Of a stretch of DNA of 64,000 nucleotides, positions 54,786 to 64,000 are shown piece after piece. The notes under the pieces were generated by a model. It was given only the letters and a program-made list of their open reading frames with translations, ran no database searches and had not been told where the DNA came from. Each line of letters opens with the position of its first letter. Position 1 is the first letter of the stretch. The position numbers were made by a program, and so were the translations under genes. The DNA is from Euborellia annulipes (taxonomy: Eukaryota > Arthropoda > Insecta > Dermaptera > Anisolabididae), in assembly GCA_023213315.1 (NCBI GenBank), contig JAKCPI010010626.1:62001-126000 (forward strand), read 5' to 3'.

Positions 54786-54890
54786 ATCTAGAGGTTCATT
54801 TCCCGATTAGGAATTATTCAAATTATCTTAATAAGATAGAGTAGACAGCCAATGGTGAAGTAAAACGAAGTTTATTTCAATCTACTCGTC

Positions 54891-54912
54891 GACGTTTTGG
54901 GTTCACATCATA
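54891..54912 (-). ncRNA. Degenerate hammerhead-like motif
   Basis: TATGATG TGAACCC AAAACGTCG on the minus strand. The core is eroded and helix II is lost. Confidence 0.2.
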
Positions 54913-55165
54913 CCCTTTTTCTGGATTTGGTTGACATTATAAATCATAAAAAAATACAATATATGTACCGGTATCATATTAAAAAGCAAATGGCAACCAC
55001 TGTTTGTTACAATAACCAACAATGTTTCTTCTTTTTTTTTCCTGGTCATATTCCCGCATTTTGGCCCCTGAGCAAGAATAACCAACAATGTATATTATTT
55101 TGTTTTAATTGCCAGTGTATATATTTTTATGATTAATAAAAATGTCGAAAGATCCTGACGAATAG

Positions 55166-55213
55166 TTTTTTTTTTTTTTTTTGGAATGAGTGCATAAGGT
55201 CCGAAGACCTATA
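55166..55213 (-). mobile_element. LINE 3' tail, minus strand
   Basis: On the minus strand ATAGGTCTTCGGACCTTATG + CACTCATTCC + A(17). This is the 3' end seen at 3200-3265, here severely 5' truncated. CCGAAGACC/GGTCTTCGG pairs within it. Confidence 0.75.
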
Positions 55214-55250
55214 ATTTATTTAGTTTCTACAGAAAAATTTTTGAGTTCGG

Positions 55251-55268
55251 CCCCCCCCCCCCCCCCCC
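55251..55268 (+). repeat. 18-C homopolymer
   Basis: Eighteen consecutive C between TTCGG and GAAAAAAATTTC, remarkable in such AT-rich DNA. Its length may be unreliable. Confidence 0.8.
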
Positions 55269-55403
55269 GAAAAAAATTTCTATATACGCCCCTGACAAAC
55301 CCATATAATTTTGTATGAAGCAAATAAACTCTATTATTGACGAGTCCTGGTTTGATCACATGTGCACTTGCACTATGTGTATAATTCCCAATAATGGCCA
55401 AAT

Positions 55404-55427
55404 ACTGTAAATTCAGGCCGAAACGTC
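55404..55427 (+). ncRNA. Degenerate hammerhead-like motif
   Basis: CTGTAAATTCAGGCC GAAACGTC: the GAAACGTC half is intact, the CUGANGA half is mutated. Confidence 0.3.
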
Positions 55428-55481
55428 TTATTCTGGGAGTTTTATTAACCTAGATAATCCCAATTTGGCTGATATCTCTAT

Positions 55482-56960
55482 CCAATTCTCCATTATAGAT
55501 TTTCATTCCCCTACAAGATAAATATTCAAATTATATTGTTGTATTGACTATCAATAAATGAGGACGTGGTCTAAAAGGCGAAAATGGATGGTCTTTATTT
55601 TATTATTATTAAAATTTAATTTTCAGAAAAAAAATACACTGAACACAAGTTTTCTATTTATATAATTGAAGCAATTTTATAATCAAAATACAATTTAAAA
55701 TAAAAAAAATATACATATAAAATTATTGGTTGTTTAAATTTATAATAATGATGGGGTAAACTATTGTATAATTCTTATACTGAAATTATTATTAGTTGAG
55801 AAAACAATTTATTCGGATATAATTTCCGAGATAGGAAATTAGATCCAGGAAAGACACTGGTTGCGTGTCCCGAAATCTGTCGAAAGGAAGCTTATTTAGA
55901 GGTATTAAAAAAAAAAAAAAAACTCCCTTCACCGACACGAGCAAAAACAAATTTCCTATATTGAACTCATATTAGATATTATTATAGAAATAATTAAATT
56001 TATTATCTAACTTTGTAAATAATTCAATAGTAACTTAATAAATTGAAAGGATCGAAAAACCAAAATTAAAGTGAAACGATTTTTTTATGCAAACACTACC
56101 TCCGATAAGCAAATAGAAATCAGTCTCAATTACTTCTACAATAGAATGGAAATCCTTTAATTAATTTTCTAATTTTCTTTTAGATTAAAAGAATTAAAAA
56201 TTACCAGATTTTTTTTTATTTTCAATCGATTTTACATAAATCTATATGTAAATTTAAAAGGCAATAAAAATATTAAAATATCCTTACTCTGGCGCTATTA
56301 ATTTCAGGCCCGACATTTAACACACAACAAAACAGTTAAATAAATAAAGATTATTAAAATAATTTATTAGATGTAAGATGTTATAAATATATTTGTATCT
56401 TAAGAGAATATTTTTTTTATTATAAAGAACGTCATTATATGAAAATATGTCTTCATATATTTAATGTTTATAAGGGTGCAAAAGGAATGTTTGGAATTTT
56501 TCTCCCGCTAATATATATGTTATAAAAAATGAACAGAACATCTAGATTTATTAATAATGACCATGAATGGGGTACCATGAATTTGTTTTGACGTTGATAT
56601 AAAATTCATTTTTCAAAGGAAAATAATTTACTGATAAGTAGCCTACCTATATAATATTAGAGAAATGATTTCTTAATTTTTATTATTAAATATAATATAA
56701 TTATTTTAATCTGATATACAAAATTAATTTTTTCATACTATAGATCGAGGACCTCCGGGGCTCGAGAATTTATGGGGCCTCGGGCATTCGACGTCCCTTT
56801 AGTACCTGTATTCTTATTTTTATTTCAAAAAGAATTTACTGATTACTACTGATATTTTAAAAATAAGTTTTTTTTTTTTTAATTTACATTTCTTAAATTA
56901 TTCATTTGAATTAAATTTTTATTTTGATTGCCTATATTCTTTAGTCTTTAATGATATTAA
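55482..56960. other. AT-rich DNA without recognisable feature
   Basis: No gene or repeat family seen apart from a short GC-rich patch at 56745-56800 (GGACCTCCGGGGCTCGAG). Confidence 0.4.
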
Positions 56961-57033
56961 AATTAATAAAGGATGTATGGAGGCAGAGGCAGCCAATAAA
57001 AAATGCTCTGAATGCTTTCACCAATCAGCTGGA

Positions 57034-57068
57034 AACGTTTCGGTTCATTTATTATGTACCATCTTCAG
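57034..57068 (-). ncRNA. Hammerhead ribozyme-like motif
   Basis: Minus strand: helix I start GGA, CTGAAGA, T, helix II GGTACAT/ATGAACC (one A-A mismatch, loop AATAA), GAAACGTT, then TCC pairing with GGA. The cleavage triplet is GUU rather than GUC, still within the NUH rule. Confidence 0.55.
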
Positions 57069-57142
57069 TCCATTAATCGGTACACCACCAGTCCATTAAT
57101 CGGTCACACCAACTTTGAGCAAAATATACACCGATTAATGGT

Positions 57143-57172
57143 CTGAAGATTGTATATAATAAATGAACCGAA
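57143..57172 (+). ncRNA. Truncated hammerhead-like motif (inverted partner)
   Basis: CTGAAGA, T, TGTATAT...ATGAACC, then GAA followed by a deletion that removes ACGTT and helix I. Confidence 0.4.
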
Positions 57173-57236
57173 TTGGTGAAAGAATTCAGAGCATTTTTTC
57201 TTGGCTGCCACTGCCTTCATACATCCTTTATTAATT

Positions 57237-58640
57237 AATTATCTACAGCGAAAACTTTCGCCTCAAGTTATTAAAAATATCTAACCTCTGAAACAGGTGT
57301 TGGCTTCTTGAAATTAATTATTATTATTGAATATATTCCATTTGAATTAAACGGCGATCTAAAAAGGAACTTAATTTTAAATAAACATTTTCAAAAAGCT
57401 ATTTATAAATGATTTGATTAAAAGAAACAAACAAAAGGTCGAAGTCTTTTCAAAATAGCGAGTGGGAGAGTTGATTTAAACTGTATATTGTTTTGAGTAG
57501 AGGATATTAAGACTATTATGACACATGATTAAAACGGAGAACAAAGCCCAGAGAGACACAAATGAAAAAGGTGAAATAGATTAAACAAACGGGTATTATC
57601 TGGGCATGCAATAGAAAAGGGCATGTCAGTCAATCGAGTTGTGTATGTGTAGGGGAATAAAGCCCTCATCTATGTCTTCCTGAATGGTATATAAATCAGT
57701 TCAAAATAAAAAAGACCAACAACAAAATAAAGTGGCTAAAAAAATAATATTTCAAATCCAAATATGAATTTTCGAATCATACGTATAACTAATTACTTAT
57801 GTACATGTGTACGTTACATATTAATCCATTTTAAAATAAATAATGTAGACAAATATTTTCATAATATAGAAACTTGTTTATCTTTGATGGAATGCATAAT
57901 TTCGAATGGAGCTGAAAAAAAAATAGTGAATATTTGTTTGATTCCAAGTGTGAGAATGCATAATGGCATATGAATATTTATATATAAAAAAAATTACAAT
58001 TAAAATTCAAATAGACTATTTATTTATCAGTTAGGGGAAAAAAAGAATGGTTTTTCAAAAGGATTCATTTTTATTCATTTGATATTTTTTCATTTTTTTG
58101 TTTTATAAAATAAAAGTAAAAATATACACTCAATTTGAAATTGCATTCCGAATTTAAATTACTATACTGTATTATTTATATATTGGTAAATATATATTTT
58201 AGCACGTTATTTAATTCAAAGTTCCGAGAACAGTGTTGTTCCTAGAATTCTGTCCTTTCGAGGGTTCATTAGGTAATTTTAAAAATATTTGAATAATAAA
58301 TAATCTATATATACGTATAATTCATGAATGCCTGTCTCTGTCACCTAATTAAAAAATATATAGACTATAATTTAATCTAATTAATTTTGTTCTTTAATAA
58401 ACATTTTATGTTTACGTATTTTATAAATATCGCCATCAATACATAATGTTTTAAAATCATCAAATTTAACTATTTTTGCACTTTTTATTTTAAATTGCCA
58501 TTTGGAATAGTGGAAATATATGCATTTGTTCTAGAGATCTATTTCGTTTGTGTAATAAAATTCATGTTGTATGATAATTTAAAAACCCTATTAATTATTA
58601 CTAAAATTCATAATTAGAAAAAAAGGACGGATTCCGGAAG
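57237..58640. other. AT-rich DNA without recognisable feature
   Basis: No gene or repeat family seen. The 69-codon frame at 57764-57973 lacks any recognisable domain. Confidence 0.35.
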
Positions 58641-58692
58641 CACTCACGGAAACAATAGCCAGGTTAAAAAAAAAGCTTTATTTTATACTCTT

Positions 58693-58729
58693 TTGCCAAC
58701 GTTTCGAGTTTCACTCATCCTCAGGGCAA
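58693..58729 (-). ncRNA. Three-stem hammerhead ribozyme-like motif
   Basis: Minus strand: helix I TTGCC/GGCAA (5 perfect pairs), CTGAGGA, T, helix II GAGT/ACTC (loop GAA), GAAAC-GTT with a two-pair loopless helix III. This is the only copy in the window in which all three helices form. Downstream on the minus strand come GCAAAAGAGTATAAAATAAAG and AACCTGGCTATTG, similar in layout to the flanks of the other motifs (TTTATT...GGCTG). Type I topology. The GUU triplet and the extra U after CUGAGGA may lower activity. Confidence 0.6.
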
Positions 58730-59099
58730 GCAAAATTGTCAGTATACTGTAATTATTTGGAACTGGTACTTTATATTTTTTGGGCCAGAATTTAAAGCTT
58801 ATAATAGCATAATAACATTTGTAAAACTTGTCTAGATTAAAATCATCTAGCGAAATTTTCCGTAATTTGGTTTCAACTGAGCAGTAAAAGAACTAGTGTA
58901 TTACTAAACCTATTTCTTACTAAAAATATTAAAGTTCTTATTATCGGTATTTAACATATTTTGGAGGAAATGTTATGGTAGTGTTAGTATTTCAACATGC
59001 TACATTTAATAGCGAATCTTTATTTTATTTTCTCCTAAAGTTTTTGATATTTTAATCTGTTATTGGTTTGTAACTAAATTTCCCGAGAGCAGTTAACCT

Positions 59100-59400
59100 T
59101 TAATGGCGAGGTAATGGATTATGTGACGGGTGGCGTTGTTTTTCTTGTAAATGACCAAGTGACAAGAGTGGTTTCCAGGTATTGCAAGGTAGCTAGCTAG
59201 CTCTAGGAGTCACGCATACTGCTGCTGCGCCTAATCCTGCAGCCCCGTTGGGTCACGTGACCCTTGCTTATATAAGCACGCAAGGCCTCGGGCCCCCTTA
59301 TCTCGTTAGTAATGAGCCAGGGCTGAACTAAACCTCCCCCAACTCTATGAACTAAACAACAACGAAGACTTTTTAGATTCCCATTTCGGTCTTAAAGAAT
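59100..59400 (+). promoter_or_regulatory. Candidate TATA-box promoter
   Basis: This GC-richer block contains a palindromic GGGTCACGTGACCC (E-box CACGTG, about 59250-59263). TATATAA follows at 59269-59275 and a TTATCTCGTTAGT initiator-like region about 30 bp downstream. Spacing fits a plus-strand RNA polymerase II start near 59300. The TATA and E-box are nearly palindromic, so a minus-strand start is also possible, which would point towards the LAR exon. No downstream coding exon is visible. Confidence 0.4.
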
Positions 59401-61690
59401 ATTTGCTGGGCATTGGCCAGAAAAGAAATGGCCAAAAGAAAAACAAATTTAGAAAAACATTGTAAATTAATTATGAGCAAGAAGAAAAAAAAACGTGGTT
59501 TATAAAAGTTGGAAAATATCATTTAATTAAAGATTTAGACAATCCATAAAAAAAGGATAAAAGCGGTTGGACAATTTCATTTTTCTACTTTTACCAAATG
59601 AAATTCAAGTAAAAAAAACTACCTATTTGGGAAAAAGTTTTAATTTAATAGAAGTGATCCATTCCAGTATTTCAAAATTATATTGTTCAACAATTTCTTA
59701 ATTATAAATTTTACTAAAAATATGAAAATTACATTAATTAAATTTAAGAGAAGTTCAGAGAGCCTACAGAAATAGTGAACAACTCAAAAGACACAATAGT
59801 GATTGGCGAGGGTATCAACCATTTCGTGAATTCATCTCAACTTAATAAAAAAAAAGTTTGTATCTACTATTCGTTTCGTTAAAGCCAGATCCAACATATA
59901 GTAGAAAATTCTTATAAAATAATAAATATTTTATAAAATATAAATTTATTTTAATTTTATTGCACCATGGGGGTGTTGAAAAATGCCAATATTGATAGAC
60001 TTAAAGCCACAGCGAGGAGTTCGGATCCCAGGCAGTCCGATAAATATTTATTTAAATCATTTGAATACTAAATGGTAAAAATAAATGTGCCTGAACTCCT
60101 TAATATGTCGAATCTAAATAATGTGTCACGTTGAAGTAGACATGACGTTGATTTACGTCAAATTATTTAGAAAGGATTCTGATATACCGTAGATAATTTG
60201 ACATAAGAAATACTGGTAATAATATGAAATTGAAATCTAACTGGTAAAATGTTTAAATTTTAAATTTTATTCATGAATTTTTTAAAATCTTGATTAAATA
60301 ATATTTTCGAAGTATGATTAAAAAATGTTTAATTAAACTGCGCCAGTTTTTATAGAGATGTGGATACGAAAGAGCGTTCCATTATTTTAGTCTCTTGATA
60401 GATAGAAGGTTATTCAGAGATTCTATATATATATATACTTCAGTGAATTAATATTATTTTTTAATCTTTTTTTCGATATATATTTTCTTATACAAATATA
60501 AATTAAAGATTTTTATTGCAATTTCCCAGAGTGTTTGATATTTATTTTTCCGGAACAAAATTAACTCGATCCGAGCATATACAGTATCATATCCTCATTT
60601 TACTTATAATGAATATATATAGGCCTATATATTTTATATAACTAATAAAAAAATTGTTGATTTCAGATTCGTGTTTGGTCCTATTTTTATCCGCTTCGCT
60701 TTTGTATATTCGTGGTCAACATCCTCCATTTCGGAATGGTGAGTTTAATCATTCTCCATATTCTTTTAAATATTAGGACTTTTTTTTGACTATTTTTCCG
60801 GTATACTCTGTCTTCTAAACGGATTTAATTTTGAAATTCCACAAGAAACTTTTTAATGGACCTAACTGTGGGGTATAAAATTTTGTCTTTCTTGCCCTGT
60901 TTTTACTTGTTAGTGAGTTTCCTGATTCAAAAGAGCATAAATAATTTTCTTCCGAGGTGGAAATAAAACCACTTTTTTTTGAAAAAGAAAGATTATATTT
61001 TATTCTTATTATATCATAAATTAATATTATCAACATCGTCAATAGTTTTAAATCTCAAGTTCGTGTAAAAGCATAATTTCAAAATTGTTTTAGATGCATA
61101 TCTTTAATACCCTTCCTAGAAGGTATTAGTATATATTAAATAAAGAATAAAAACAGAAGCCTACTAGAAAGTATATTAGCATTAACTATTTATTGAGCAC
61201 TTTATTTTAAGAGGAATCTTTTCTCTTTTTCCCCTTCTAAGATACGGAAATGGGGAGGAAAATCCTTGTATTTAAATATTCAAAGGTTGCTATTATTTTT
61301 ATTTTAAAATAAGATTGTCTTCGATTGATTTATTTATATTGATTCGCTTCATTCAGGTTTTTAGATTATTATAAAATCTAACCAAGAGCAACTATATTGA
61401 TTATTTGCATTTTGTTTTGTGCTGATACGGATCCCGGAAACAAAAATAATATTATAAAAAAATATATTTAATTTATATCGGCCTTTAAGAGAATCTCTAA
61501 CGTTTATTGATTGATCTCCTTGGCATTGTTCTACACATACAAGGCCAAGGCCATTGGGAATTTTGTTTATTGATAACGGCTTGAGGTCAAATCCTCTTAT
61601 CCGATAATATCAAAGCTATTTGACGATATTTAATTATTGAATATTCGTAAATTAGATAAAGAGTAGTGAACCTAAAGTAAGATAACAGAT
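59401..61690. other. AT-rich DNA, one SINE-1 fragment
   Basis: Apart from the SINE-1 piece at 60013-60080 I see no gene or repeat family. Confidence 0.4.
60013..60080 (+). mobile_element. SINE-1 central fragment
   Basis: GCGAGGAGTTCGGATCCCAG, GGCAGTCCGATAAATATTTA and AAATCATTTGAATACTAAATG match the B-box and body of SINE-1. Head start and tail are missing. Confidence 0.6.
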
Positions 61691-62221
61691 TTTTGCCCCT
61701 GAATCCAAAAAATTGATTTTCGCGACATGGTCTGTCTGTGTGTGTGTGTTCAATTTAAAGCATGAAGGAATTGAGCTAGGAGGTTGAAATTTTATATTTA
61801 ATTTAGGCATCCCCCTACTGCGTGAAAATAAGCTTTTAATCAAAATCGGCCAAAGAGTATTATTAGTACTTTACTGATTTACTTTTTCAGTTTTTTTTAG
61901 ATTTTCTCAAAATTCACTCCAACGATTTTGATTAAAATTCAAAAATAAATTTTTTTTAGAATGCATATTCTCATTTTGCCATTGAAATATTCTGAAGACC
62001 ACTTTACTCTTGTACTTCATAGGAAGGATAGGAAAAATGGTTGCTGTGCTATATAAATATTTTCCCATACTAATAAATTTTACATCTTGAATTCTAATAT
62101 ATCGGCGGAAACTAAATTGATGTCAACACGAAAAATCTGGTGTAATAAGCACAGAACACAACTTTCGATTACCGAAGGTAAGAGAAAGTTGTGTGCTATG
62201 TGACAGTCACACTAGATTTTC
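61691..62221 (+). repeat. Repeat family F1, copy i (5' end missing)
   Basis: Begins within CCCCTGAATCCAAAAAATTG. It has a TGTCTGTGTG microsatellite, ATATCGGCGGAAAC, and a complete terminal hairpin with ACCGAAGGTAAGAGAAAGTTG (in part) and CAGTCACACTAGATT. Confidence 0.75.
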
Positions 62222-63000
62222 TTTCATTTTTTACTTATTGTTCTGACTTATTGTTTAAAACCTTCCTTAAAATTATTTTTCTATTTTTGAACTTTTTACG
62301 ACTTTTCATTAAAATATGAATACTTATTTTGAATGAAACTTATTTAAAAAATGAGGAATATTTAATTATCCTTTAAAATTATTTTTCCGATATCATTTTT
62401 GAAAAACAGATATATAATTTCAACTCTTAAAAAAAAAAATATTAATTACTAAGAAACATAGATAAGTGCCAAAGTTTCAATAGTAAAGAAAGAAAGACAA
62501 GCAATCTATTTATCAATAAAAAAAAAGTTTCAAAATTTATTTTCAAAACATAAGAAGACGTTTATTATCCACTCACCTTTCATTTTTAAAGAAAAAAAAA
62601 AAAATAATTCTATCAAGTTTAATTATAGGTGTTTTAAAATGATATTAAAAAGTTTGAGAATAGCCACTTAGATTTAGATTCCTCTTTTTTTTTTTACTTG
62701 TCAAATTGATTGCTAGATAAAAAATTACTAGACTTGATGAAAAAGTTTTCAAAAAAAAAACAAAAAAAGTTAAGAAATAATATATTTTTATTGGCCACTA
62801 GATGACTGTTGTTCATTTATCATTTTCTTTTAATTTTGTATAGGATTGTTATGCAAATAAACTACGCCATTCACTTGACGTTTGACTTATTAAATAGTAT
62901 TGTAAAAGTGTAATTAATTAGTTTAATCTAGAGTAAATAATGAATTAATGAGAGAGCGGGGATCGTCATCTATCCCCATCATTTGGTGACATGATATTAA
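62222..63000. other. AT-rich DNA without recognisable feature
   Basis: No gene or repeat family seen. Confidence 0.4.
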
Positions 63001-63015
63001 AAGTTTGTGGAAGGA

Positions 63016-63400
63016 GGGGGGGGGGGGTTTGTGGGTTGGCATGTTTGTTTTTTGTTAACAGTAAATTCCATTTGGAAACGATGCGCCCCGTTGATAACGC
63101 GGCTGCTATATCAAATGGTTATCTTGTCACGCTGTCGCCAAAGCGCCTGCTATCTTCGCCTGCAAGCTAATCCAATTAAGGGCGACCAATCGGTGTAGTG
63201 GTAGTGGTTTTCTGGTATTTTGGGTTTGGGTTTTAGTGGGTGGACAAGGTGGTCTAACATTGCGACCATTAACAAAAACCCGGTGCGTGATAAGCCGTTG
63301 CTGATAAAGGTTTGAATAAACAGCGAGTCGCAGGCTGTGTGTGAATGGGTACCACCTCAGGGCAGAGATTACGGCCAAAGATCATGCCACTTTAAATCGG
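63016..63400. other. GC-richer island after a poly-G run
   Basis: A G run (GAGGGGGGGGGGG) at about 63016-63027 is followed by ~380 bp of mixed composition (CACGCTGTCGCCAAAGCGCC, CGCAGGCTGTGTGTG). Frames of 63 and 83 codons cross it on opposite strands, but neither resembles a known family. It could be a conserved non-coding element or an unrecognised exon. Confidence 0.25.
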
Positions 63401-63512
63401 CCTTTCGATACAATCCTTTCAAAATAAAAAAAAAAAAAAATTTTCCTGCCATCCACTTGAAATGTTGCCAACATCAATATAAAATCAATTTTTTTTTTTG
63501 AAATAATAATAA

Positions 63513-63600
63513 TAAGGTGTGTGAATTCGGTCCCAGGCAGTCCAATGAATTTTTATTTAAATCATTTGGATACCAAATCTTATAAATAAATATACCAATA
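63513..63600 (+). mobile_element. SINE-1 central fragment
   Basis: GTGTGAATTCGGTCCCAGGC, AGTCCAATGAATTTTTATTT and CATTTGGATACCAAATC correspond to the B-box and body of SINE-1. Confidence 0.6.
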
Positions 63601-63794
63601 TGAATCGTAATCAGGGCTGGACTGGAATCACATTCAGGTTCGGGAAACATCGGTTACGTAGACCCACAATATTAAATTTAAGGAAAAAAAAAGTACATCG
63701 GTAATTTATAAACATATTTAAAATAATAAAGTTTTATTTTTGAATAATTGAAACAAAATTAAGTACATAGTGAAGTAATTTAAAAACAATAAAC

Positions 63795-64000
63795 AAAAAA
63801 TCTGGTGTGACTGGCGCACAGCACACAACTTTCTCTTACCTTCGGTAATCGAACCATTTCTCCTATCTTTCCTATGAAGTACAAGAGTAAAGTGGTCTTC
63901 AGAAGTTTACAATGGCAAAATGAGAATATACATTTGAAAGACCATGTAATAAATAATTGATTTTTGAATTTTAATCAAAATCGCTGGAGCGAATTTTGAG
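63795..64000 (-). repeat. Repeat family F1, copy j, cut by the window end
   Basis: Reversed copy starting AAAAAATCTGGTGTGACTGG. Half of the terminal hairpin is deleted, so ACCTTCGGTAATCGAA runs directly into CCATTTCTCCTATC. The repeat continues past 64000. Confidence 0.75.

Larger units (their letters stand above)
54834..55481. mobile_element. Hammerhead-related palindromic element with inserted LINE tail
   Basis: Outer inverted arms: GATAGAGTAGACAGCCAAT (left) and ATTTGGCTGATATCTCTATC (right). Next to them are a degenerate minus motif (54891-54912) and a plus motif (55404-55427). A minus-strand LINE 3' tail lies in the middle. Confidence 0.45.
56961..57236. mobile_element. Hammerhead-bearing palindromic element
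   Basis: Arms AATTAATAAAGGATGTATGG...GGCAGCCAA and their complement at the right end. The minus motif at 57034-57068 is good; the plus partner at 57143-57172 has lost the cleavage site and 3' flank by a short deletion. GATTAATGGTCTGAAGA in the right arm matches the left. No ORF. Confidence 0.6.

Overview
This window is AT-rich (by eye around 70% A+T), repeat-dense DNA from an invertebrate animal nucleus. It has spliced coding sequence, poly(A)-tailed LINE and SINE insertions, and terminal-inverted-repeat (TIR) elements with clean target-site duplications (TSDs). There are no bacterial-style operons. The only host exon I recognise is on the minus strand at 6213-6370. It encodes the start of the first immunoglobulin domain of a LAR-type receptor tyrosine phosphatase (motifs PPEI, FYCAARGDPPP, WRKNGK) and has good splice sites on both sides. 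The protein match looks arthropod-like, but I cannot name a species. Much of the window to the right of the exon is probably the 5' intron or upstream region of this gene.

Layout. 0.1-5.5 kb: several copies of a hairpin-ended repeat (family F1), a tRNA-derived SINE inserted in one of them, and two LINE 3' ends. 6.2 kb: the LAR exon. 7.1-12 kb: a TTAA-type element end, a Harbinger-like MITE with a perfect 80-bp palindrome, mariner-like MITEs and nested elements. 13.6-24.8 kb: repeat C copies, a SINE-2, a Harbinger-like MITE, a full F1, a hammerhead-bearing palindrome, two hAT MITEs with exact 8-bp TSDs and a foldback with a minisatellite. 27-31 kb: further palindromes, a hAT MITE, F1 and a TTAA element. 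32.3-34.1 kb: an intact 517-codon LINE ORF1 (gag-like, three zinc knuckles) between two ~364-bp direct repeats. 37.2-38.7 kb: a second LINE insertion between two ~465-bp direct repeats. 39-64 kb: more MITEs, SINEs, repeat C, F1, hammerhead-bearing palindromes and a few GC-richer islands, one with a TATA-box promoter signature near 59.27 kb.

Main observations. (1) At least six loci carry divergent inverted pairs of hammerhead-ribozyme-like motifs, and two more carry single motifs. One single motif (58693-58729) has all three stems. They look like short non-autonomous Penelope-like derivatives without a reverse transcriptase. (2) Two separate LINE insertions, both ending in A-rich or TAA tails, are flanked by near-identical direct repeats of ~364 and ~465 bp. 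These read as extraordinarily long TSDs. (3) One of those insertions is an ORF1-only half-LINE whose poly(A) begins within about 10 bases of the stop codon. (4) Two tRNA-SINE families share a central domain. The LAR exon is the only strongly supported host feature; nearly everything else is mobile DNA.
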